Below, piece by piece: positions 1 through 10,796 of a DNA stretch of 64,000 nucleotides. Positions within the stretch are counted from its first letter, which is position 1. Every line of letters starts with the position of its first letter. Both the position numbers and the translations under genes were made by a program. This DNA comes from Pseudovirgaria hyperparasitica (Eukaryota > Ascomycota > Dothideomycetes > Acrospermales > Acrospermaceae), in the NCBI RefSeq assembly GCF_010093815.1, contig NW_022985555.1, positions 359,055-423,054 on the forward strand, read 5' to 3'. The notes under the pieces were generated by a model. The model worked only from the letters and a program-made list of their open reading frames with translations. It had not been told where the DNA came from and did not search any database.

Positions 1-2
1 GC

Positions 3-1379
3 ATTGACCAGGTCGCATTTATACGTGACTTCAGCTTCACAGAATGGTGCATGCTACACAACATCTTTGAGAAGTTTGAGGTCCGCAGGTACACTCCGAA
101 TGTGAGCATGCTCTACATCTTTGCCGAGTATGACCTATCATATCTCATCGAACGCTCCACAACCGCAAGTCAATACCTGATGTACACCGGAGAGCGATAT
201 GGGCCTCCCTTGTTCGCAGGCATGGTGAATAAAAGTGCAAAGGTTGTTCGCTTGTTTATGCAGGATTTGATCAATACAAGGATTTCACATGAGCGCTGGA
301 ACACGATTCTAGATGATTTCTTCGACGGGGATTGGACTCACGGTTTTGGGCGTGACTTCCATTTCACCCACACGCGTACGCTATACTCCTATCTCGTAGA
401 ATATGGCCACGAAATCCTCTTTGAATTGGCTTACAAATACGAGGGTGTACCCACCGTTGAAGCATCAGAAAAACTTTTATTCCAGGCTGTAGAGGGAAAT
501 TGTGCAAACATCGTGCGCACTATTTGCAGTAAGGAACACCACCCGTCAATGTTACCTGCGATAGAGATCAATCTTCAGCTCTCTATCTTGGATCGTAACC
601 AGGCAGTCGTAAAGGCATTGATTGAATCTTACGAGACGCATAAGCCCGAAAACACTTTCTTGCTTCCATATATAGGGATCAGATGGCCACGAGAAAGGGT
701 CACATTAGTCGTGAATAGAAAGCTCAAGCAGAGCTCTGTGAGAGAGATTTCGCTAGCACTAGCTGCAATTTTCAATCTCCCTGCGGTCATCAATGCTCTT
801 ATCGAAGAGGGTGTTGACGTGAACTGTGTGTTAAGATATAGTCTACCTGGAACCTATTTCACAACGCCTCCTGATTCCAAGGCATCTGAACTCTTGCAAA
901 TTGCACAAAGGTACATCTACTTGTCCAATGGACGTAGTATACTCGAGGTAGCTTCCCGGCACCGCAATCTACAGGCTGTAGACACATTACTTGGCAAAGG
1001 GGCTAATCCAAACCTACATGACACCCTATCGCCTCCGTTGTACGAGGCGTGCAAAAGTGGAGACGAGAAGATCGTCCGGTCATTATTGAAGTACGGTGCA
1101 AAGGTCTATACCTCACTTATATACTGTATCAAGCCTTATGGTACTTCGTTGATCGCCCTTACGAATGGCCAGGAGCAGATCGTCCAGTTGCTGCTCGATA
1201 AGGGTGCAGAACAGAACGCTGAAGAGCCACAGAAGACTGACTGGATGGAACTGTGTCTTGAACTACTCAATGGGGTGTTTACGCGGGATTCTGTTGCCGT
1301 ACGTCAACTGCGGAAACACGTGTCAATGTTGATGCTGGAGGAGGAGCAGGAATTCCCAGAAGAACAAGGGAGTACTTAG
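3..1379 (+). CDS. Ankyrin-repeat protein, 5' end outside window
   Basis: The frame is open to the left edge (codons from position 3), so the ATG at 51 is probably internal and the gene is 5'-truncated by the window. The C-terminal half carries ankyrin-type units, seen as short helix-turn-helix stretches such as SILEVASRHRNLQAVDTLL, PLYEACKSGDEKIVRSLLKYGA and ALTNGQEQIVQLLLDKGA, about residues 290-390 counted from the ATG at 51. These repeats bind proteins. Fungal genes of this kind are often the tail of NACHT- or F-box-ankyrin proteins, but no such domain is visible here. The tail is acidic (EEEQEFPEEQ). Ankyrin assignment is secure; full architecture and role are unknown. Confidence 0.8.
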   Translation: MDQVAFIRDFSFTEWCMLHNIFEKFEVRRYTPNVSMLYIFAEYDLSYLIERSTTASQYLMYTGERYGPPLFAGMVNKSAKVVRLFMQDLINTRISHERWNTILDDFFDGDWTHGFGRDFHFTHTRTLYSYLVEYGHEILFELAYKYEGVPTVEASEKLLFQAVEGNCANIVRTICSKEHHPSMLPAIEINLQLSILDRNQAVVKALIESYETHKPENTFLLPYIGIRWPRERVTLVVNRKLKQSSVREISLALAAIFNLPAVINALIEEGVDVNCVLRYSLPGTYFTTPPDSKASELLQIAQRYIYLSNGRSILEVASRHRNLQAVDTLLGKGANPNLHDTLSPPLYEACKSGDEKIVRSLLKYGAKVYTSLIYCIKPYGTSLIALTNGQEQIVQLLLDKGAEQNAEEPQKTDWMELCLELLNGVFTRDSVAVRQLRKHVSMLMLEEEQEFPEEQGST

Positions 1380-1614
1380 ATCTATGAAGCCTCTAGAGGA
1401 CGGCATAGGTGCTCATAACTTATGCAGAGACTGCTTTGTCTCACTCGAAGATCATGTCTCAAGGCTGGAGTCGTTAACCACTTTTCGAGGTTATCTCACT
1501 GACGCAAGAATCATGGCCTACTATGTCAATACTACCAAATACAATACTGTTACTTGTAACCTAGCACTCATTGATTTAATGTATAAAAGTCAATTCGATC
1601 TCGTCCTGTCTGAG

Positions 1615-2434
1615 TTAGTCCGCAGTGCTTTTCAAGGAGGCGACTACACCTACTGGAATGTCACCTGGTACAATCAGCGCCGGCACACCCTCACTCCTCA
1701 AATCTTTCCGCGCCCTCACAAACTTCACATATTCCGGCGCTCCTGGCACTAATACATTATCCGCTAGAACCATACCTCCCGACTCTAGCAGTCCAAGCTC
1801 GTCCACGGCCACCTTGAAGTCCTGCTCATAGAGCCCCTCAACATGATCCAAAAACAACAAATCAACACTCCCGATCTCACCACTCTTCTTCAGCTTCCTC
1901 ATCGACTCATCCGCAGACCCCACCACGACAGTAACATAAGCACTTAGCCCCGCCATCTCGATGATTTTTTCCATGATGACTGCAAACTTCGGCTCGTACT
2001 CCAAACTCCACACATGTGCTTTTGCGCCATGATAAGTCCGTATGCGATCTGCGAAGAAGATGGCCGAGTACGCAACGTAGCCGCCGGCTTCAATCAGGAT
2101 CTTTGGCTTATGCTGTGCGAGGATGTTGTCGAGAACGCGTGTCTTATCGCTGCCGATGTTGATTAGGAATTCAGAGCTTGCAGCAAAGTCGTCCATGGCC
2201 TGTAGGATCAGAGCAGGGTTGTTTTGGAGGGGTTCTGTCTGGGCGCGAGATTCAAGGTAGGCGAGGAGGGCCTCTTCGCGGCCGTCATTGGACTGGTCAG
2301 TTTGTGAGCAGATGATAGTGCTAGCTGCGCACTGGGATCACATTACTTACTTCTACGTACTTTCCATCTATGAATTTTGCTTTACCGATCGAAGGGTATT
2401 TGGCAATGATCTCAGGAGCGAGATTTAGCGACAT
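1615..2434 (-). CDS. Catechol O-methyltransferase-like SAM methyltransferase (2 exons)
   Basis: Exons are 2434-2351 and 2292-1615, joined across a 58-nt GTAAGT...CAG intron to give 253 aa. The ATG at 2434 is chosen because the first exon supplies the usual N-terminal helix and the exon-2 frame continues upstream of its first ATG at 2196. The protein has the COMT class I Rossmann pattern: an SAM-binding loop at ILIEAGGYVAYSAIFFA, an acidic residue ending the next strand (WSLEYEP), and the metal/catechol-site strand LLFLDHVEGLY with an ADNV strand after it. Family members transfer methyl from SAM to catechol hydroxyls. The substrate here is unknown. It lies next to an NmrA-like reductase on the same strand, about 550 bp apart, so both could act on aromatic compounds; that is inference only. 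Confidence 0.85.
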
Positions 2435-2987
2435 GACTTTATATCTTCCTAAGCGGTCTGATCTGTGTGAATATAAAAATCTCTATCGCGCTACAATTAG
2501 TATGGACAAGTTTTAAGGACTGATCTGTTCTGTTTATGTGAGGGTCTTAGAGGGAAGAAGAGAAGAAATAGTCAGGACTAGAATGAGCATAAGCTCAGCT
2601 AGTGGGGCAAAATAAGGCCAGCATCATGGTGTTTACCTAAGTAGGTATATATGGGGGCTGAATTGATGGACAACGCCGGAGTTGGGACTAGACTCATATC
2701 GTGAGTAAGAACGATAGATGTGGCGTGGGGTTCCGGAGATACAGAGTTCGAATGTTGCTGCTCGCCGGCGCACTAGAAGCACTTAACTCCGAATAAAATG
2801 CGTTCCCTAACACTGTTAGGCAACCTTCGTCGTCATCACGGTTCAAGGAGGCTATTTGTGCAAGAATGATGTTAGATCTTAAAGTCATGTTTACTCTGGA
2901 ATAAGTCAGGTCATCTCGAGATAAATACTAGATATATAGCACCCAAAACACTACTAAGCCCGGCACGGCACTGTCAAACGATTCTCT
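2435..2987. other. Intergenic, no gene seen
   Basis: This stretch lies between the O-methyltransferase start and the end of the NmrA-like gene. Only short frames without protein-like features are present. It must hold the promoter of the minus-strand methyltransferase and the 3' end of the reductase transcript. Confidence 0.6.
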
Positions 2988-3896
2988 TCATGGCCTCTTG
3001 GCCTTTGCCTCACGCATAACATGTGCTATGCTCGTCCATTCCAATCCCGAGTAGCGATCGTTGTCAAGTGGATCCAGCTTTCCCGCTCCTGAAGCCATAT
3101 TGGCCATATATTGCATTCCCTGCCACGCAGGAAAAACATCATTTTCACCACCGAAAAAGCGCACGACGGGAATCATGCGCTCCATTAGCCAGACTGGCCC
3201 AATAGATGATGGACTGTACTCGACACCCTCTACTTCGCCCACAATGGCAGCCATCTGCTTTGCACTTGCCACAGCACCGGCGATACGCAAAATCTTGGGC
3301 GTCGGATTCGGGTCCGTGGCAGCAGCAGCAGTGTATGCGGCTACATCAACCATTGTAGTGTAGTCCATGGGTTGATCAGCACTGCCTGCATACATGACAG
3401 TTCTCTTCTTGTGATTCACGGGCGACATGTCGGAGGTCATCAGATCCAGAAACGCGCCATTCAGAATCGTCGTCCATGCGATGCCAGACTTGTCCAAGTG
3501 CGAGTGGAACTCACGGTGGATGTCCAGGTTTCGATTCGAGCCGGGCTTTGTCTTTGTGAAGTCGAGCGAGTAGTCGGACGGAATGAAGCGCGGGACTTTG
3601 GCGTCCACAGCGGCGGCGAGGAGGGCTCCTTGCGTAGTGATTATGACATCTCGTAGACCTTGGAGGGCGGATACGACGCAGGTTGCTCCGTTTAATTCCT
3701 TGGTCAAAGCCTTTTGGTCGGAAAGGTCGACCGGGGCGATAGTGACGCCGGCTTGACGAAGTGCTTCGGTGCGAGATGCGTTAATGCCTGGTCGGACAAG
3801 ACCTTTGACGGCTACGCCACGTTTTCGGAGAGCTTGGGCAATGAGCTGGCCGAGGCCGCCTGTAGAGCCAGCGACTGCTACGAAAGGGGAAGACAT
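2988..3896 (-). CDS. NmrA-like / isoflavone-reductase-type NAD(P)-binding protein
   Basis: A single exon encodes 302 aa. The N-terminus has the dinucleotide-binding glycine motif VAGSTGGLGQLIAQAL directly after the first strand, as in NmrA-like and PCBER/isoflavone reductase proteins of the atypical short-chain dehydrogenase class. Other family signs are the RPG segment after strand 2 (discriminating NADPH), VVSALQG, RFIPSDYSLDF and WTTILNGAFLDL. Length is usual for the family. Members are either NADPH-dependent reductases of phenolic compounds or redox-sensing regulators; the sequence does not separate these. No intron is needed. The neighbouring O-methyltransferase on the same strand makes an aromatic-metabolism role possible. 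Confidence 0.88.
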   Translation of the reverse strand: MSSPFVAVAGSTGGLGQLIAQALRKRGVAVKGLVRPGINASRTEALRQAGVTIAPVDLSDQKALTKELNGATCVVSALQGLRDVIITTQGALLAAAVDAKVPRFIPSDYSLDFTKTKPGSNRNLDIHREFHSHLDKSGIAWTTILNGAFLDLMTSDMSPVNHKKRTVMYAGSADQPMDYTTMVDVAAYTAAAATDPNPTPKILRIAGAVASAKQMAAIVGEVEGVEYSPSSIGPVWLMERMIPVVRFFGGENDVFPAWQGMQYMANMASGAGKLDPLDNDRYSGLEWTSIAHVMREAKAKRP

Positions 3897-5349
3897 GTTC
3901 AGACCTAGGGAGCGACAAATCTGTCTATATAGGTAAGATCAAAAGTGTGATGAGACTTGTATGTTCCGGGCCATGACTGCGGGCAAGTGAGGTCTTTTGT
4001 AGTCCTGAGTCGACAGCGTCATCATTACCAGCTATATTATACTTCGCATGCATGAACTGCATACAGTTCCAATAAAGGTGTTGATGATTGTGGGTAATAC
4101 AGGAAAACTCGTTCGATCTTCGCACGAGAAGTCGGTGTTGTTCGAAATAGTCGGCAAGTCGGAGATTATCGAGGCGCTAGACCAAAAAAGCAAGTACGTT
4201 GGTTTTAGCCCTAGAGAGCCTGGAGCTACGCGAAGACCGTCTCCTCAGAGTTTTAAGAGTCAACGAGTACCACGTTTTGCTTGTCGCTCTCCTAACATTG
4301 GCTTCACTACTCTAAATCACCACCTGCCGATACGAAATCCACTAGTCTTGGCCATCCACCATATTTCACGAAAGTAGTGCTCACACCATCGTGAGGGAGG
4401 ATCATCTAATACGCAAGAGTCAATCTCGTGGTAGCATATTTATCTGATGGCGTTTAGATGATGACAATAATCCCGGTTGATGAGTTACCGAGTTATGTCC
4501 AATAGTCACCTATATGGCGATGATCTTCGCAAAAGGTTCGAACACAGCGGCTACGACGCTCTGGTGGATCTCAGAAGACTATCAGTGAGATATACTAGAG
4601 GATGCAGTAAACGCATCGAATAAGATCATGTATCATATGGGTTTTAGCTCCGGCTTGACGTGATTACTAAATGCACGAGAGGCCTGGAGGGTGTGAGCAA
4701 GGCAATATCCCAGACCTGGTTATAAGGATGCTGCGTTGGTTTTCAGCAAAAGTAATACGGTGAAAGTTGTTGGTTTAAATCCGCTAAGAGTCTGGCAGGA
4801 GATCGATCAGGTATTTACACGTTATGGACCCAGTCGAAAATGGTGTCTTGCATGATCGGCCCAGCACATGATGATAGTATTAACCTATTGAATCAACAGT
4901 CTAGAAAGTAAGTGTTGAAGAGAGGGAATAGGATGAGTCCTACTTATACTTATTATAATGATGAAACAACGACCCACGGAAAAGAGAGGCCGACGTAAAG
5001 GAGCAATAGGGTGCGAACCAATAAGAACACAATCTATTGGCATGGTCTTCGTTTATTCGCCGCAGAATTACTGCCCCTGGGGCTAAAGGTAAGATGCTAA
5101 GGATAAGATACGCGAAGGATGCTTAATGCGTGCTACTAGGGTACTACTAGACTGCATTCAGGATTATCGATAGTATTCTAAGATAAAGTGCCATCCTTTC
5201 CCAGCGGGAAGGATTCAGCTTTCTGCAACGTATATCCCCAGAGGTTCGTCGAAGATTATGCGCTTTGTGAACATTGCGCCAAGGACAGTCTCGAGCCGAC
5301 ACCACAGCCACACCCTGACGGAAAGGTCGTCTTCGGCCCTTTGACAGGC
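3897..5349. other. Intergenic region upstream of the DUF3176 gene
   Basis: About 1.45 kb separates the divergent NmrA-like and DUF3176 genes. The longest frame (4048-4377, 109 codons) has no protein-like composition. From 5188 the DUF3176 frame is already open and looks protein-like, but it begins at GTG after a TAA, so an upstream exon spliced in near the CAG at about 5219 is possible. Confidence 0.5.
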
Positions 5350-7827
5350 ATGATGGCTGATCTGCCTAGAGGAGCGAAAGACAGCCAATATTACCCATTT
5401 CCATCTTTTGTAAGACACGAGTTCAGAACTAATAGTTCAAGCACATTACCATTATCTCCGGTCGGAACATTTCATCCATCTTCTGAGAACCTGATCTCGC
5501 CGGACACTCCTGTTACTCCTAGATCTCCCTTCAAAGAAGTGAAAGAAGTCAAAAGTCAGCATGTAGTACCCAAGCAGAAGACCAGCACTATCAGAGTCTG
5601 GTGGTACGAACTGTTTTGTGGCATCCTTGTCGTCTTGTCATTCGTCGCTCTTGTCATCACAGGCTTCTTGTTCGATGGAAAGACACTACCGGACTGGCCT
5701 CTGGGACTGTCCATCAACGCCTTGGTCGCCGTATTCTCTGCTATAATCAAAGCTTCGGTTGGTCTCGTCATAGGCGAAAGTCTGGGCCATCTCAAGTGGA
5801 CCGTGCTGGCGACACCTCAGCGCCTCTCTACATTCGACATATATGATGATGCCTCTCGAGGCCCCTGGGGCTCTGCTCGCTTTTTGCAGCACTTTGGCTG
5901 GAAAATAAAGCACTTGGTTCCATCAATTGGAGCTGTCATAACGATTCTGCTGCTTATCATCGACCCGTTCACCCAGCAGATCGTGCAAGTTCGAGGTTGT
6001 GACAAGAGCACGAATCGCGTTGCGACCCTACCACGGACACTGGTTTATCAAGGCGATAGCGCCTCTCTGGACCCCAGGGTGAAGCCTGTTGATGTTCGGA
6101 TCGCTCTGTACCAGGGTCTCTTCGCGGAGTCAAAGCCTAATGCACAGTATAATTGTCCCACGGGCAACTGCACATTCCCAGAAAGCTCTTCTGTTGCATT
6201 GTGCATTTTCTGTAGCGATGTCTCAGATCGCATAGTCCCTATCATCAATGCCAAAAATGATACTAATGGCGAGACCGACTGGCTCCAATGGACGTATACA
6301 GAAAACACGACCTTTGTGTTGCCAGGTGATTGGACTAATCTGACAGTCACCATCACAAATGAAGCTAGAAAATACAATAGAGGTGAAGGCAGTCAGAATC
6401 TCGAAAGAGGTCCCGTTGAGTCCCCGACGGACTTCGCCATGGATCTAGATGCGGAAAGCATACCAGCTGTTGCTTATGAGGACCGCGATCCACGATGGTA
6501 CAACAGAACTGGACCAAGCCTATGGAACATATCGATGATTCGCTTATTCGAACCGAACTTTCTTCCAATCGACGACGACACCACGGTCCACACCTCCAAA
6601 GACTATTATGCAAAGGCACATACATGCTCAATCTTGCCCTGTGTCCGCACATACTATGCTAAAGTCGATGGTCAACGCTTCTCAGAAACAGTATCAGAAC
6701 CCCAAATCATGAATATAAACGATATTCCAGTGAATAGCTACGACGACTTCGTTCTCGCAGACCTCGACTGTATCCAAGGCGATGATAGACAAGCGCGCCT
6801 CACCATGCTCCAGCGTCTTGGGTATCCTGTTTCTTCAACCGGACGCTGGCTCGCTTACAATGTGACTTTCGACTCATCAGACTATATAGGTGTACCAAGT
6901 CTTGGTGTACCGGCAGGCGGCTGGATATCGCGCAATTTCAGCTCCATCCCTAGTGGTGCTGATGACCTATTCGAGCCCGTCATCGGCGATGATCGTACTG
7001 GATGGACAGACCCATCTTCGAGATATAAGCTGACCGAAAGTGCAATCTCCGTTGTACCTCGTCAATGTATTTATCTCATGGCACCCTCGGTAATGCTGAA
7101 CATCCTAATGGAACTGCAAAATGAACTGTCAGGGACGTTACGGTCCGTAAGCTCAGGCTCAGGCTTAGGCCCATCGTCACTTACAGCCGTGTATAACGCA
7201 GGCAGCGGGAATGGTACACTAGAAGATGTCCAAGGACTATTCAATAACGTATCAGATGCGCTCTCACTCGTCATTCGTGCGAATGGTAATGCATCGTTCA
7301 ACGATCCGACTTTTGGCATAGCCACAGAGCGCGCGACATGCATTGCCATCCAATGGCCGTGGATTACGTACTTTGCAGCACTGCTGGGTCTATTTGCTAT
7401 ATACACCGCTGGCTTCCTCATTCAGAGCCGTGTGGCACAAGGTCGACTGCTGCAATCATGGGAGAAGGGTAGTGATCGTGAGGGTAACAGCATATCGTTC
7501 CATGACTTCAAAGCTTCTGAATTGCCTGTATTATTTCACGGTCTCGATCATGGGGTGCTTCAAGAATTGGACGCTAGAGGCGTGCAGACGAATCGCGTTG
7601 GGGTGTTAGAGAAAGTAGCAGGGGGCATTATGGTTAGGTTAGTACCAAGGAAAGATGGGTGGAAGATTGCAAGAGCAGATAATAACCATGGAGATGAGAT
7701 GGAACTGCGTTCAGGGGAAACCTGGAGCAGTGGAAGTAATACTATAACTGACGGAAGGAGTGGTCGACTGCACTACAGAACGAAAAGCAAAAGCGAAGCT
7801 GATGTGAATGTAGTTGGATGCCTGTAA
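5350..7827 (+). CDS. DUF3176 family membrane protein
   Basis: An intronless frame encodes 825 aa from the first ATG at 5350. The frame is open 54 codons further up to 5188, so the true N-terminus may be longer through an unseen exon. A low-complexity Ser/Pro segment is followed by three hydrophobic spans near residues 85-110 (ELFCGILVVLSFVALVITGF), 120-140 and 190-212, then a long ectodomain-like section with many N-x-S/T sites and Cys residues (for example YNCPTGNCTFPES). A final membrane span, ITYFAALLGLFAIYTAGFLI, lies near residue 695. The W(Y)E...GKTLPDWPLGLSINALVA block is the hallmark of fungal DUF3176 proteins, whose function is unknown. Localisation to a membrane with a glycosylated extracytosolic region is inferred. 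Confidence 0.85.
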   Translation: MMADLPRGAKDSQYYPFPSFVRHEFRTNSSSTLPLSPVGTFHPSSENLISPDTPVTPRSPFKEVKEVKSQHVVPKQKTSTIRVWWYELFCGILVVLSFVALVITGFLFDGKTLPDWPLGLSINALVAVFSAIIKASVGLVIGESLGHLKWTVLATPQRLSTFDIYDDASRGPWGSARFLQHFGWKIKHLVPSIGAVITILLLIIDPFTQQIVQVRGCDKSTNRVATLPRTLVYQGDSASLDPRVKPVDVRIALYQGLFAESKPNAQYNCPTGNCTFPESSSVALCIFCSDVSDRIVPIINAKNDTNGETDWLQWTYTENTTFVLPGDWTNLTVTITNEARKYNRGEGSQNLERGPVESPTDFAMDLDAESIPAVAYEDRDPRWYNRTGPSLWNISMIRLFEPNFLPIDDDTTVHTSKDYYAKAHTCSILPCVRTYYAKVDGQRFSETVSEPQIMNINDIPVNSYDDFVLADLDCIQGDDRQARLTMLQRLGYPVSSTGRWLAYNVTFDSSDYIGVPSLGVPAGGWISRNFSSIPSGADDLFEPVIGDDRTGWTDPSSRYKLTESAISVVPRQCIYLMAPSVMLNILMELQNELSGTLRSVSSGSGLGPSSLTAVYNAGSGNGTLEDVQGLFNNVSDALSLVIRANGNASFNDPTFGIATERATCIAIQWPWITYFAALLGLFAIYTAGFLIQSRVAQGRLLQSWEKGSDREGNSISFHDFKASELPVLFHGLDHGVLQELDARGVQTNRVGVLEKVAGGIMVRLVPRKDGWKIARADNNHGDEMELRSGETWSSGSNTITDGRSGRLHYRTKSKSEADVNVVGCL

Positions 7828-7863
7828 TGTAGCCTTCGTACATATATACGGGTCTAATTGCTT

Positions 7864-8506
7864 TCAAGGACAGTTAGCATTGGAGAGTCTCACTGTCACA
7901 ACTCTTTCTTCAAAGTTCACCACTCGGACCTGTGGACTGGTATATGTGTCACATAACGGGTCATCGAATCTGTTATTCCACAGGTAAACCGCCGGCCCTA
8001 TATGTCTTTCAAAGTAACGCGCAAGTATGTTTTCGGTCCATATTGGTCACGAGGAAATAGTTGGACCAGTTATTAGTAGTAGAGCCAATAGCGTTACAAA
8101 CTGGCTGAACAGACGTTTTCGGTGTCGATTTATCTGAACTGGTCACTCAGGTAGTTGTCCAGGGAGTTGCTGGTGATTTGAATGTCGTTCCAGGAGTCAG
8201 TCCGCCCGAACTAGTTGAATTGATATCTAAGAAGTTCTCCGAATGGGTTTCCAAAGGGGTTTCCAAAGGAGCTGCGAAGGCATGACTGTGGATTTAACAG
8301 CTAGTCCGCTCAAACTGGTCTCCGGAGTTGTTGTGAAAGTCAAAGGCGGGGATGTGGACGCAGGAGCCACTATAGAGGTTGAGACAAAAATGGATGTCAA
8401 CAGAGTGGAACTTGACAGTAGGGTCGAGGCGGTTTGTTGGTATGATGGTGAGATTGTTACTTGTCGGCATCGCGGAGCTTACAGGGCAGCATTTTTCATA
8501 AAACAT
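7864..8506 (-). pseudogene. Decayed minus-strand coding sequence
   Basis: Reading the minus strand from the ATG at 8506, one frame gives protein-like sequence interrupted by TAA (complement of about 8294) and a TGA, then needs a frame change near 8040 to continue to a clean terminus ending TVRLSNANCP and a stop at 7864-7866. Segments such as LARYFERHIGPAVYLW and a Ser/Thr-rich linker with Cys-containing ends resemble a secreted protein, but I recognise no family. The breaks could also be unrecognised introns, since one stop lies in a Thr-rich stretch. It sits 36 bp from the DUF3176 stop and is convergent with it. Confidence 0.4.
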
Positions 8507-10796
8507 GAAGTCATAAAATATGAAGACATAAAATATGAAGGGACCATTGTCCGCGTCTCACTAGTCATTTCCCACGTTTGACCAGTCGCAAACTCGCAGT
8601 AGCCAATTTCAAAGTCTACACGATTTTGGTGAAAGTGAGTACGCTTTGCGTGATATGTCTCGCTCACAGGGTTTTTTACATCCATCTTGCGACAGTTATT
8701 GTGCTGCTTTCGCAACACAGAGCGGTGCCCGGCCATAATTGCCAATTGTATGCTCCCACCCTCTTCGACCGCACGATGATGGAGGGCACGACGTCCGGTT
8801 CTATAAGAGATTGATCTCGAGTCGCCGATTCTGTTATAGCAAGCAGGGAAGTAGGATAGATCTTATTGCTGGATCCATAAACAAATAGAGAATGTGAGTC
8901 AATGTCTACAACACATGCTATATGGAGGAGTCATGGCCAGTCTACCTCTTTCGTATAATGTTATAAGAAGAATCGAAGAATGAAATTACAGTACTCTGAC
9001 ATGTAGCTCTTGTATACACTGGCTTACTCAGAGAATTATAGGCTCATTACACTTAAACGGAGCCAGGTATATGTCAGACTAGCGCGATTAGATCATGCCT
9101 ATATATGTCCCGCAGACTGATATTGGGTCAAGGACAGAGCCATAGTGCGATATGTTCTCTACAGATACCTTTGTTTATGCTTTAGCTGATCAGCATAGTA
9201 GAGCAGCAGTACCTAGAGAGGGCGTCAGGGGGGATTTTTGTCCACACGTATCATTACAGAGTTGGAATCCCGTCACAGGAGACGCGATGATGCACGCTGC
9301 TTGCCCTAGTCCTGAGGGCTCCGATGAAACATAGTTCATGTAGCAGGCTAAAGGTTGGTTACATCGAGAGATTCTACCATGGGTACTGCGGCTACGCGAG
9401 ACTTACTTTCGAATTGCTTGTCTTTTAAGAAATAATCACGGCCTCTCATTAAAGTAGAGGCGCTACTAGTTCAAGCATCCCGTGGTGTTTGGCCGGACCT
9501 GCAACTTTGCGTGATAAGTAAGAGTAGCTTCATCCTATTACGAACTGTCCGGTTTAAAATGATTTACTACTATTCTCTCACCATCCACGGTAGCCATGCG
9601 AGACTGGCTAAAGGCCTTGCAAGGCTCGTGTCCCTAGCATAACTGGCTAAGACAGCTTCTTATTTAGGTTAAATTGTCGTTAGTGCTATTACCAGTCTAG
9701 GCTAGCGCCATCATAGTGAAGGTCTACCGTTCTACTAGTCGCTCTCTTCAAGACGGCCAGAGTGGGCGAGCATTGATCTCAGTGAGCCAAGATATGTTCT
9801 AGATGCTATGTATTACACTATGATCAAAACATGTGTTCCTTTGAGGTTCACTTGGCGATCAAAGATGTTGAGGCGAGCTTAAAAACATAAAAAGCATACA
9901 GGAAGGTATAATGACTGGTGGGATTTCACTCGAGAATATGTACATATATTCATGGTTACACGAGGCATGCTGTGTCACTGTGAGCTGGTACTGATCAGAA
10001 AGGCGTCAAGCAAACTAAAATTATCATGTATGACTGCAGTCTGCAAGCAGCGGAAGGCCTATTAGAGTTGTTAACGAAGCCACTATCATGATTTATGCAT
10101 GTCATTACCTGCACTACAGAGATTCAGTTGTTAGGTGTACTGCGCCATGACTTATCGATCATGTCGAGACTCGAGTCATCGTTTAATATATATGTTGATA
10201 CAGATGTCTGCGACTATTATTGCCCCTTCAACTTATGACGGAGGATGTCAATTCAAGTCGTGCACAGGCCATGCTTACCTGAAGCCGGGCGCCTTTGTTT
10301 CGTCGAACCTTGGTGTTTCGAAATCGCAGTGGATAATATCGTTCATCTCGTTTAGCTAGAAGCGGCTAGCAAGTTTCACTTGAAGCCACCACCGAGATCA
10401 AGATCCCACTTTTGAGCGCTCCAGCTTCATCATCTCGGACTATACACAGCATAGCTGACGGGAGTTTTTCCGTCTAGTAGTTTCCGCCTACCAGGCGTTC
10501 ATGATATGATACCGCCACAGTGGAACCTACTTTATGCCACTGGTTCGCACGCTTGATATGGACGATAGTCCAGGGTCGTGGTAGCGCTTGATGAAGCACG
10601 AGTAAGGCACAACAATGACAGGCACATCCACCCCTTTGTACTACCTCGCCAGATATTTGGACCGTATAAGAATCAAAATGGCCGTCGGTAAGCTTTCAGG
10701 TATTTTCACTATCAAGTGGCATCACTCTTTCTCCTCTTCAATCCATTCATTTCTCAGGTCATCAGTACCTACCACATTCGTTCAATATTGTTCATC
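8507..10796. other. Gene-poor intergenic block
   Basis: About 2.3 kb with only short frames (up to about 75-90 codons) of random composition. A small imperfect repeat of the form cataaaatatgaagA lies at about 8505-8540. The promoter of the AA9 gene must lie in its right part. Nothing else is supported. Confidence 0.5.

Noticed and set aside
1384-1752. 122-codon plus-strand frame after the ankyrin gene
   Set aside because: Its right half overlaps the minus-strand methyltransferase exon and its composition is random; the ankyrin gene has a proper stop at 1379.
2434-2988. Methyltransferase plus reductase as a biosynthetic gene cluster
   Set aside because: No polyketide, peptide or terpene synthase, transporter or pathway regulator is near; two neighbouring enzymes are not enough.
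5188-5349. Start of the DUF3176 protein at 5188
   Set aside because: The codon is GTG right after an in-frame TAA, which is not a likely nuclear start; the first ATG is 5350.
8243-8581. 112-codon plus-strand frame
   Set aside because: It lies opposite the decayed minus-strand coding sequence, which has the more protein-like translation.
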